From Ruminococcus sp. (lineage in GTDB: Bacteria; Bacillota; Clostridia; Oscillospirales; Acutalibacteraceae), in assembly GCA_023667385.1 (NCBI GenBank), contig JAMPAE010000113.1:1-5538 (forward strand): a DNA stretch of 5,538 nt, read 5' to 3'. Below, in pieces: positions 1 to 5,538 of this stretch. Within the stretch, counting starts at the first letter, position 1, and each line of letters begins with the position of its first letter. Below the pieces are notes generated by a model. That model did not search any database. It saw only the letters and a list, made by a program, of their open reading frames with translations, and was not told the DNA's origin. A program made the position numbers and the translations under genes.

Positions 1-96
1 AGCGAAATTGAACGAGCCTGCGATTATGATTATACATTCATCAATGATGAACTTGATGATGCAGTTAATGAAGTTTTGTCAATAATTAATCAATAA
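1..96 (+). CDS. gmk: Guanylate kinase, C-terminal end (partial, 5' truncated by window)
   Basis: Only the last 31 codons and the TAA stop are present. The visible peptide starts SEIERACDYDYTFINDELDD and ends with a VNEVLSIINQ tail. This fits the C-terminus of bacterial guanylate kinase, where an 'E..A..YDY.v.NDdl..A..el..Ii' pattern closes the protein. The enzyme phosphorylates GMP to GDP with ATP in the cytoplasm. The P-loop and GMP-binding region lie upstream of the window, so the call rests on the tail motif plus position: gmk directly precedes rpoZ in most Firmicutes. The stop is 28 bases before the preferred rpoZ ATG. A chance match of such a short tail is possible, but the synteny makes it unlikely. 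Confidence 0.9.
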   Translation, partial: SEIERACDYDYTFINDELDDAVNEVLSIINQ

Positions 97-111
97 TGAA
101 TTTATATATGT

Positions 112-115
112 GAGG
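112..115 (+). promoter_or_regulatory. Ribosome binding site for rpoZ
   Basis: GAGG at 112-115 is the only Shine-Dalgarno-like core in the gmk-rpoZ gap. It lies 9 bases before the ATG at 125 but only 3 bases before the in-frame TTG at 119. The spacing therefore favours the ATG as the rpoZ start. Confidence 0.65.
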
Positions 116-124
116 TAATTGAAA

Positions 125-334
125 ATGTTTAATCCGGATCTCAGAAATTTACTTAAAGATCACACAAGCCGCTATTCACTTGTTACAGCAGTTGCCAAAA
201 GAGCAAGATTTGTTGCTGAAGATGAAGTGCTTAAAGAAAAATGCGGCACTCAGAAGCCGGTTTCCTATGCTCTCAATGAGTTTCTTGATGAGAAGCTTCA
301 GATTGTTGAGCCGGAAGAAATCAGAAATATTTGA
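125..334 (+). CDS. rpoZ: DNA-directed RNA polymerase omega subunit
   Basis: A 69-residue protein (71 if the TTG at 119 is used) matching RNA polymerase omega in length and motifs. Residues 16-28 carry the conserved RYSLVtavAKRAR helix, and residues 44-52 (KPVSYALNE) match the 'KPv..Al.Ei' segment that packs on the beta' C-terminal region. Omega is a small non-catalytic subunit that helps fold and hold beta'; in some bacteria it also forms part of a ppGpp site. The short acidic tail (VEPEEIRNI) is usual for the family. The gene lies between gmk and priA with gaps under 40 bases, so it is probably cotranscribed with both. The start was chosen by ribosome-binding-site spacing. In B. subtilis coaBC follows rpoZ, but here priA follows directly. 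Confidence 0.93.
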   Translation: MFNPDLRNLLKDHTSRYSLVTAVAKRARFVAEDEVLKEKCGTQKPVSYALNEFLDEKLQIVEPEEIRNI

Positions 335-352
335 TTTTTAACAAATAATTAT

Positions 353-360
353 AAGGAAGT
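353..360 (+). promoter_or_regulatory. Ribosome binding site for priA
   Basis: AAGGAAGT matches the AAGGAGGT consensus at 7 of 8 positions. Its last G is 9 bases before the priA ATG at 369 and 4 bases before an out-of-frame ATG at 364. Either ATG could be served. Because the 369 frame has a TGA stop at 360-362, 369 is the first possible ATG for PriA. Confidence 0.75.
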
Positions 361-368
361 GAAATGGT

Positions 369-2822
369 ATGGAACAATTTCTCGCATATGTTGCTGTGGA
401 AAATGTTGCATATCATTTTGATATTCTCTATAGTTATATTATCCCCGATGAGCTTGTTGATAAGGTTAAAATTGGGGTGCGTGTGGGAGTAAATTTCGGT
501 GCAGGCAAAGCTGAACGTCAGGGTATCGTTTTTTCGGTGTATCGTGCCGAAGCGGATTCAAGATATAAAAAAATTCTGAGAGTGCTTGATGAAACACAGT
601 TGCTGACCGATGAAATGGTTGCAATTGCACATTTTCTCAAGGACAGAACTTTCTGCACTTATTTTGAGGCCGCAAAAGTTCAGCTTCCAACAGGGTTTAA
701 CCTCAAAATGAATGTTACTTATGTTGCAGTTACTGCTGATGAAGATATTCATCTCACACCTGCTGAGCAAAAGGTTCACGGCTATATGCTCAACATGGCA
801 AGCTTCATGAAAAAGCAGGACATCCTTTCAGCCTGTGAGGAGGATGAAAGCAGCAGCGTGCTGGAGCGTCTTGCTGCAAAAGGAGTTGTTGTCAGAAACT
901 ATGAGGCCGTTACCCGTGTCGGTAATTTATCCGTGAAAACAGCAAGCCTTGCTGTTGACGAAGCTGAGGTCGATTCAGTTTTGGATTCACTCACTGAAAA
1001 GCAGCGCAGCGTTGTTAATGTTCTGCGTGACGTTGGCTCGGCGAGCGTGAAGGAAATTTGCTATTTCACTGGTGTTTCAACCGCTGTTGTGTCCAACCTT
1101 GATAAGCGTGGCATAATAAAAATAAGTGATTGCGATGTCTATCGTATTCCCCAGGTCAACCTGATTGATAGCAATGCCAAAGATGACATCATTTTGACAA
1201 CTCAGCAGTCGCAGGCATATTGTAATCTTCTTGATAAATATCGAAACGGCGGCGGTGTATCATTGCTTTACGGTATCACCGGCAGCGGAAAAACTTCGGT
1301 TTTCCTCAAGCTGATTGATGATGTGCTCGCCGATGGCAAACAAGTCATTGTCATGGTGCCTGAAATCTCGCTTACCCCGCAGATGATGGCAATTTTTAAA
1401 GGACGTTTCGGTTCACAAGTTGCAATTTTTCACAGTGCACTTTCAATGGGCGAGCGTAAAGATGAATACAGGCGTGTTCGTGACGGCGAAGCAAACATTG
1501 CAGTCGGCACTCGGTCCGCTGTGTTTGCGCCATTTAAAAACCTCGGCTTGGTTGTGATTGATGAGGAGCAGGAGCACACCTATAAATCCGAGTCATCGCC
1601 ACGTTATCATGCACGTGATGTTGCAAAATTCAGAGTCGCATGGCACAAGGCACTGCTTGTTCTTGCTTCTGCAACACCCAGCATTGAAACTTACTCCCTT
1701 GCCACAAAGGGTACTTATTCACTTGAAAAGCTCAGCGAGCGATATGGCAGTGCAGTTTTGCCTGAAGTCACCGTTGTTGACATGAAAAACGACCGTGCAA
1801 GAGGGAATAAATATAGCATCAGCATTGAGCTTCAGGATTTGCTGGCGAAAAATCTCGAAGAAAAAAAGCAGTCAATTTTGCTTATTAATCGCCGTGGGTA
1901 TAACACATTTGTTGCCTGCGACAATTGCGGCAGCGTAATTACTTGCCCATCGTGCAGCATATCACTGACTTTCCACAGGGCAAACAACCGCCTGATGTGC
2001 CATTACTGCGGATATTCAACTGAATTTACATCGAAATGCTCAAAATGCGGAAAAGAGCGTGTACGCTATGCAGGGTATGGCACGCAGAGGATTGAGGAGG
2101 AGCTGAGCAAAATTTTCCCCGATGCAAGGGTTTTACGCATGGATACCGACTCTGCAGTTTCACGGCAGGTGTTTGAAAAAAGCCTGACCGATTTCGGAAA
2201 CGGCGATTATGACATAATGCTTGGCACTCAGATGGTTGCCAAGGGCTTGAACTTTGAAAATGTAACGCTTGTCGGTGTTATAAATGCAGATCAGCAACTC
2301 AACAATGATGATTTTCGCAGTGAGGAGCTGACATTTGATTTGCTCACGCAGGTTGTCGGTCGCTCAGGCAGGGGCAAAAACAAAGGTGTTGCCGTCATTC
2401 AAACCATGACACCTGAAAACAATATTATCTGCCTTGCACAAAATCAGGATTATGAAACCTTTTTTAAAAACGAAATCGTAATCAGAAAATTCATGACGTA
2501 TCCTCCGTTTTGCGATATATGTGCAATCGGTACAGTCAGTGAAAACGAGCAGCTTGCATTTTCGGCTGCAAGAGCATTCCTGACAAGGATGACTGAATTG
2601 CTTCAAGGCGAATATAAACAGCTCAAGCTGATAATACTTCCCGCAATGCCGCCGAGAATTTCCAAGGTGAGCAATAAATACAGATACAGAATCATAATAA
2701 AATGCAAAAACGGCAAGCTTTTCCGCCGGCTTATTTCACGTTTACTCATTGAGTTTGGAAAAACAAATACATATAAAAACGTTACTTTCACGGCAGATAT
2801 AAATCCGTCGAATTTAGTTTAA
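369..2822 (+). CDS. priA: Primosomal protein N' (replication restart 3'-5' DNA helicase)
   Basis: An 817-residue superfamily 2 helicase that reloads the replisome on stalled or broken forks by recognising fork DNA and leading to DnaB-type helicase loading. The N-terminal 3'-DNA-binding domain spans about 1-110 and has the family signature (FDILYSYIIPDEL, then RVGVNFGAG..ERQGIV). A winged-helix-like region covers about 205-262. The helicase core has Walker A GITGSGKT at 302-309, Walker B DEEQ at 398-401, motif V GTQMVAKG at 619-626 and motif VI QVVGRSGRG at 661-669. Eight cysteines form two zinc sites: C517, C520, C526, C529, C544, C547, C557 and C560. GYGTQRIEEEL follows from about 569. The C-terminal domain includes RKFMTYPPFCDI. 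Length is slightly above the usual 730-810, with no obvious insertion. The reading frame is intact and all key residues are present, so it should be active. Confidence 0.98.
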   Translation: MEQFLAYVAVENVAYHFDILYSYIIPDELVDKVKIGVRVGVNFGAGKAERQGIVFSVYRAEADSRYKKILRVLDETQLLTDEMVAIAHFLKDRTFCTYFEAAKVQLPTGFNLKMNVTYVAVTADEDIHLTPAEQKVHGYMLNMASFMKKQDILSACEEDESSSVLERLAAKGVVVRNYEAVTRVGNLSVKTASLAVDEAEVDSVLDSLTEKQRSVVNVLRDVGSASVKEICYFTGVSTAVVSNLDKRGIIKISDCDVYRIPQVNLIDSNAKDDIILTTQQSQAYCNLLDKYRNGGGVSLLYGITGSGKTSVFLKLIDDVLADGKQVIVMVPEISLTPQMMAIFKGRFGSQVAIFHSALSMGERKDEYRRVRDGEANIAVGTRSAVFAPFKNLGLVVIDEEQEHTYKSESSPRYHARDVAKFRVAWHKALLVLASATPSIETYSLATKGTYSLEKLSERYGSAVLPEVTVVDMKNDRARGNKYSISIELQDLLAKNLEEKKQSILLINRRGYNTFVACDNCGSVITCPSCSISLTFHRANNRLMCHYCGYSTEFTSKCSKCGKERVRYAGYGTQRIEEELSKIFPDARVLRMDTDSAVSRQVFEKSLTDFGNGDYDIMLGTQMVAKGLNFENVTLVGVINADQQLNNDDFRSEELTFDLLTQVVGRSGRGKNKGVAVIQTMTPENNIICLAQNQDYETFFKNEIVIRKFMTYPPFCDICAIGTVSENEQLAFSAARAFLTRMTELLQGEYKQLKLIILPAMPPRISKVSNKYRYRIIIKCKNGKLFRRLISRLLIEFGKTNTYKNVTFTADINPSNLV

Positions 2823-2840
2823 TTACATTGGAGGAAAATT

Positions 2841-3353
2841 ATGGCAATTCGCAATATAGTCACAGTCGGAGATCCTATTCTCAGAAAAACCAGCCGCAGG
2901 GTTGAGCATTTTGATGAAAAACTCTGGACCTTGCTTGATGATATGAAAGATACGCTTTATAAGGCGGAGGGAGCAGGTCTTGCCGCTGTTCAAGTCGGCA
3001 TACTCAGGAGAGTGGTGCTTGTTGACATTGATGACGGAAAAGGCTTGATGGAGCTTATCAACCCAGAAATTATTGAAAAATCCGAAGAAACAGAAGAAGC
3101 CGAGGAAGGCTGTCTTTCAGTACCGAACCAATGGGGGCTTGTTAAAAGGCCAACCACCGTTGTTGTTAAAGCTCAAAACAGAAAAGGTCAATGGTGCCTC
3201 TATAAGGGCGAGGGGCTCAGGGCGAGATGCTTCTGTCATGAGCTTGATCACCTTGACGGACATCTGTATACCGATTTTGTGACAAAAATGCTTGACGCAG
3301 ATGAAGTAAGAAGGCTCACAGATGAGCGTCTGAGGGGAGATAGTGACATATGA
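2841..3353 (+). CDS. def: Peptide deformylase
   Basis: A 170-residue metallohydrolase that removes the N-formyl group from the first methionine of new proteins, normally near the ribosome exit. All three family motifs are present: motif 1 GAGLAAVQ at 44-51 with Q51, motif 2 EGCLSVP at 89-95 with metal ligand C91, and motif 3 HELDH at 133-137 with ligands H133 and H137 and catalytic E134. The short sequence after motif 3 (LDGHLYTDFVTKM) fits the type 1 class. Residue 132, before the histidine, is cysteine where many homologues have glutamine; as I recall FCHE.DH is common in Clostridia. A clear GGAGG at 2830-2834 lies 6 bases before the ATG. The gap from priA is 18 bases and the stop overlaps the start of fmt, so def and fmt are probably translationally coupled. 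Confidence 0.98.
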   Translation: MAIRNIVTVGDPILRKTSRRVEHFDEKLWTLLDDMKDTLYKAEGAGLAAVQVGILRRVVLVDIDDGKGLMELINPEIIEKSEETEEAEEGCLSVPNQWGLVKRPTTVVVKAQNRKGQWCLYKGEGLRARCFCHELDHLDGHLYTDFVTKMLDADEVRRLTDERLRGDSDI

Positions 3354-4282
3354 AAATCGCATTCATGGGCACGCCTGATTTTGCCGTTGACTGCCTGAAA
3401 GTGCTTGCAGAATCTGAACATGAGGTCGTTGGTGTATTCTGCCAGCCTGATAAACCTGTCGGCAGAAAGCAAGAACTTAAAATGCCGGACGTGAAAATCG
3501 AAGCGCTCAAACACGATTACAAAATTTTCCAGCCTAACACGCTGCGAAACGGCACGGGCGTTGAAATTCTCAAAGAAATTAACCCTGACCTTGTGGTTGT
3601 TGTTGCATATGGCAAACTTCTGCCACCCGATTTTCTAAGCTTCCCGAAATATGGCTGTATCAACATTCATGCTTCAATTCTTCCAAAATATAGGGGGGCA
3701 TCTCCGATTCATTGGTCAGTCATCAACGGTGACGCTGAAACCGGCGTGACTGCAATGCAGATGGATGAGGGGCTTGACACTGGCGACATTCTTGTTGTCA
3801 ACAAAATGCCAATCGGTGAAAATGACACAACCGAAGTTATGTATGAAAAGCTTGCTCCGCTCGGCGCAAAAACACTCATGGAAACCATTGAACTTTTGGA
3901 AAAAGGTGAGCTGAAGCCTGTTAAGCAGGATAGCAGTAAAGCAACAAACGTCGGCTTGCTTTCAAAGGACATGAGCGTGATTGACTGGAATGATACAGCG
4001 AAAAACATTCATAATAAAATTCGTGGACTTTATTCTTGGCCCGGTACTTCAACAAAGTTAAATGGCAAGAATTTAAAAATACATTCATCGGTTCTTTCAA
4101 ATAAAAAAGGAAACAATAAAGCAGGGGAAATCGTCGATTTCAGCGGCAAGTTAATCGTCTGCTGCGGTGATAACAACTGCATTGAGTTGAAAAATGTTCA
4201 GCTTGAGGGCAAAAAAAGAATGGACGCCGCTGCATTCCTTAACGGCGTGAAAATTGAAAAAGGTACTGTTCTCGGTGCCTGA
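3350..4282 (+). CDS. fmt: Methionyl-tRNA formyltransferase
   Basis: A 310-residue enzyme, close to the family's usual 310-320, that transfers a formyl group from 10-formyl-tetrahydrofolate to initiator Met-tRNA. The N-terminal Rossmann-like formyltransferase domain (about 1-200) opens with MKIAFMGTPDFAV. It carries the active-site segment NIHASILPKYRGASPI with N105 and H107, followed by GLDTGDIL with D143; these match the E. coli N106/H108/D144 triad one residue earlier. The C-terminal tRNA-binding OB-like domain (about 205-310) contains IRGLYSWPGT. The ATG overlaps the def stop as ATGA, and a purine-rich GAGGGGAG at 3332-3339 inside def supplies the ribosome binding site 10 bases upstream. 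Fmt adds the group that Def later removes, so their pairing is functionally expected. No broken or missing key residue was seen. Confidence 0.98.
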   Translation: MKIAFMGTPDFAVDCLKVLAESEHEVVGVFCQPDKPVGRKQELKMPDVKIEALKHDYKIFQPNTLRNGTGVEILKEINPDLVVVVAYGKLLPPDFLSFPKYGCINIHASILPKYRGASPIHWSVINGDAETGVTAMQMDEGLDTGDILVVNKMPIGENDTTEVMYEKLAPLGAKTLMETIELLEKGELKPVKQDSSKATNVGLLSKDMSVIDWNDTAKNIHNKIRGLYSWPGTSTKLNGKNLKIHSSVLSNKKGNNKAGEIVDFSGKLIVCCGDNNCIELKNVQLEGKKRMDAAAFLNGVKIEKGTVLGA

Positions 4283-4299
4283 CAAAGAGGTGTATAGCT

Positions 4300-4998
4300 A
4301 TGGGTTTTTGGCCTGATTATTACTATATTATTTTGGTTGTTCCTGCAATGCTGATTGCGCTCATTGCGCAGGCAAACGTCAAGGGTACCTATAGAAAAAT
4401 GGCAAAAATTCAAAACCGTCAGGGCATCACAGGTGCAATGGCAGCGCAAAGGGTTCTCTCTTATTACGGAATAACAAATGTCAGAATTGAGCAGATAGGC
4501 GGCAGTCTAACGGATCACTATGATCCACGCAGCAATGTCATCCGCCTTTCACCGCAGGTGTTTGCGGGAGCTTCAATTGCTTCTGTTGGTATTGCGTGCC
4601 ATGAAGCCGGACACGCTGCACAGCACGCTGAAAAATATGTTCCGATAAAATTGCGAAATAAAATTCTGCCATTTGCAAATATTGGCTCATCAGTTGGCAT
4701 TTGGCTTGCAATCATCGGCTATTTCATGAATTTCGGTATCCTTGTTGACATCGGTATTGTGCTTTATGCGTGCGTTGCACTTTTTCAGTTTGTGACGCTT
4801 CCTGTTGAATTTAACGCATCAATACGTGCCATGAAAGTGATTGACGAAACGGGTATGCTTTATTCAGAAGAACAAGCAGGAGCAAAAAAAGTGCTCAGAG
4901 CCGCCGCAATGACTTATGTCGCAGCACTTCTGACTGCAATTGCATCTCTTTTGAGGCTGATTTTGCGCTTTAATCGGCAGAATAACAGAAATAGATGA
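4300..4998 (+). CDS. yugP: YugP-like integral membrane zinc metallopeptidase
   Basis: A 232-residue membrane protein matching the YugP-type neutral zinc metallopeptidase family (Zn_peptidase_2). It has a first hydrophobic segment at about 8-25, then a polar stretch with the family motif LTDHYDPR (70-77) and NVIRLS. A gluzincin-type zinc motif HEAGH follows at 101-105, with H101 and H105 as ligands and E102 catalytic. E170 in PVEFNASIRA is a plausible third ligand, by analogy with HtpX/M48 proteases (inference). Hydrophobic segments follow at about 125-143, 147-166 and 201-222, and the protein ends in a basic tail. No substrate is established that I know of; the family is often annotated only as a putative membrane protease. 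AGAGGTG at 4286-4292 lies 7 bases before the ATG. The 17-base gap from fmt and 11-base gap to rsmB place it firmly in the operon. Confidence 0.93.
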   Translation: MGFWPDYYYIILVVPAMLIALIAQANVKGTYRKMAKIQNRQGITGAMAAQRVLSYYGITNVRIEQIGGSLTDHYDPRSNVIRLSPQVFAGASIASVGIACHEAGHAAQHAEKYVPIKLRNKILPFANIGSSVGIWLAIIGYFMNFGILVDIGIVLYACVALFQFVTLPVEFNASIRAMKVIDETGMLYSEEQAGAKKVLRAAAMTYVAALLTAIASLLRLILRFNRQNNRNR

Positions 4999-5003
4999 AA
5001 GGA
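4998..5003 (+). promoter_or_regulatory. Ribosome binding site supporting the rsmB GTG start
   Basis: AAAGGA begins on the last base of the upstream peptidase stop codon and ends 6 bases before the GTG at 5010. The later in-frame ATG at 5034 has only pyrimidine-rich sequence in the right window. The nearer GTG at 5006 is out of frame. This site is why 5010 was chosen as the start. Confidence 0.65.
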
Positions 5004-5009
5004 TAGTGC

Positions 5010-5538
5010 GTGATTTCGCATATTGCTTCACACATGAAAAAAACAGCAAGGCAGGTTGCCTTTGAAATACTAATGAAAATTGAAAGAGACGGCGCATATT
5101 CAAACCTTATGCTGGATTCTTCTCTTTCCTCATCGCAGCTTGACACAAGGGACAAATCCTTTGTGTCTGCGTTGGTTTACGGCGTTGTTGAGCGTAGGTT
5201 TACAATTGACTTTCAATTGTCTAAATATCTCACTAAGCCGCTGAAAAAGCTCAAGCCGGAGGTCATTATCATTCTTCGCATGGGCGCTTATCAGTTGCTC
5301 TTCATGGATAAAGTTCCGACCTCTGCTGCCGTCAATGAAAGCGTTAAGCTCACAAAGCTCAACAAAAGTGCCTATGCTTCTTCGCTTGTTAATGCAGTGC
5401 TTCACAGGGCTGCAAAAAACGGCTTAATTTTGCCTGATAAAAGTAATTTCACTGAGTACCTGAGCATAAAATATTCTTGTCCGGAGTGGCTGATTAAAAA
5501 ATGGTGCACTGAATATGGTGAGGATAATACTGAGAAGC
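5010..5538 (+). CDS. rsmB: 16S rRNA (cytosine-967-C5)-methyltransferase, N-terminal part (3' truncated by window)
   Basis: An open frame of 176 codons running off the window. It covers the NusB-like N-terminal RNA-binding domain of RsmB (Sun/Fmu), which methylates C967 of 16S rRNA with S-adenosylmethionine. Numbered from the GTG, signature stretches are TARQVAFEIL (12-21), LRMGAYQLLF (89-98), VPTSAAVNESV (102-112) and LVNAVLHR (126-133). YSCPEWLIKKW, just before the window end, matches the linker before the catalytic domain. The SAM-binding motifs and catalytic cysteine lie downstream, so catalytic intactness cannot be judged. NusB itself was considered, but the frame continues past the NusB-like domain and rsmB is expected after fmt. 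If translation begins at the ATG at 5034, the protein loses eight residues (MISHIASH). The start is the least certain point. Confidence 0.93.
   Translation, partial: MISHIASHMKKTARQVAFEILMKIERDGAYSNLMLDSSLSSSQLDTRDKSFVSALVYGVVERRFTIDFQLSKYLTKPLKKLKPEVIIILRMGAYQLLFMDKVPTSAAVNESVKLTKLNKSAYASSLVNAVLHRAAKNGLILPDKSNFTEYLSIKYSCPEWLIKKWCTEYGEDNTEK

Noticed and set aside
76..108. Possible promoter before rpoZ: TTGTCA at 76-81 with TATATA at 103-108
   Set aside because: The spacer is 21 bases, or 19 with TTTATA at 101-106, which is too long. The -35 lies inside gmk and the transcript would begin on the rpoZ ribosome binding site.
836..846. GAGGAGGATG resembling a ribosome binding site plus start inside priA
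   Set aside because: The ATG directly abuts the GAGGAGG with no spacing and is out of frame with PriA. The bases encode a Glu-Glu-Asp run.
1558..1785. 75-codon forward open frame within priA in another phase
   Set aside because: It lies over the Walker B region of an intact helicase gene. The His/Ser/Leu-rich product lacks motifs and the start has no dedicated ribosome binding site.
2093..2101. Strong internal Shine-Dalgarno-like GAGGAGGAG in priA
   Set aside because: It encodes the conserved IEEEL that follows GTQR, and no start codon lies at a suitable distance downstream.
3248..3514. Antisense open frame across the def-fmt junction
   Set aside because: It spans two confident genes on the other strand, with no recognisable motif. 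It is a shadow of their codon usage.
3709..4008. Antisense 99-codon open frame opposite fmt
   Set aside because: It has no family resemblance and a Ser/Phe-rich composition typical of the reverse of a real gene, and it lies wholly over a well-supported CDS.
4271..4299. Possible terminator after fmt
   Set aside because: No stable hairpin or T-run is present, and the 17-base gap is taken up by the ribosome binding site of the next gene.
4512..4526. Perfect inverted repeat GGATCA-CTA-TGATCC inside the peptidase gene
   Set aside because: It encodes TDHYDP, part of the conserved YugP-family motif, so protein constraint explains it. The arms are only 6 bases.
4884..4890. A_AAA_AAA slippery run inside the peptidase gene
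   Set aside because: A -1 shift gives a 27-residue polar tail and removes the last membrane segment. There is no downstream structure, and the run encodes ordinary Lys-Lys codons.

Overview
The window is a stretch of low-to-mid G+C DNA (A+T-leaning by eye, not counted) from a Firmicute. The best guess is class Clostridia, possibly the Oscillospirales/Ruminococcaceae side. Evidence for this is the gene order, strong AGGAGG-type ribosome binding sites, the DEEQ form of the PriA helicase box, the FCHELDH form of the deformylase motif, and a YugP-type membrane peptidase between fmt and rsmB. The genus cannot be named from the sequence alone.

All genes lie on the + strand and are packed head to tail with gaps of 11 to 34 bases or a 4-base overlap. 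No terminator or convincing promoter was seen, so the window looks like the middle of one long operon. In order: the 3' end of gmk (guanylate kinase, 1-96); rpoZ (RNA polymerase omega, 125-334); priA (replication restart helicase, 369-2822); def (peptide deformylase, 2841-3353); fmt (methionyl-tRNA formyltransferase, 3350-4282, overlapping def by ATGA); a YugP-like membrane zinc metallopeptidase (4300-4998); and the 5' part of rsmB (16S rRNA m5C967 methyltransferase, from a GTG at 5010, running off the end). No stretch longer than 34 bases lacks a gene.

The cluster serves core information processing. gmk supplies GDP/GTP precursors, rpoZ stabilises RNA polymerase, and priA restarts stalled replication forks. 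fmt adds the formyl group to initiator Met-tRNA and def removes it from new proteins. rsmB modifies the ribosome. This is the well-known Firmicutes gmk-rpoZ-(coaBC)-priA-def-fmt-rsmB neighbourhood, with two local differences: coaBC is not between rpoZ and priA, and a membrane peptidase of unknown target sits between fmt and rsmB.

I found no mobile element, CRISPR array, RNA gene or evident new system. The points worth a second look are the peptidase, the missing coaBC, three start-codon questions, an out-of-frame 42-codon ORF over the priA start, and weak sequence structures.
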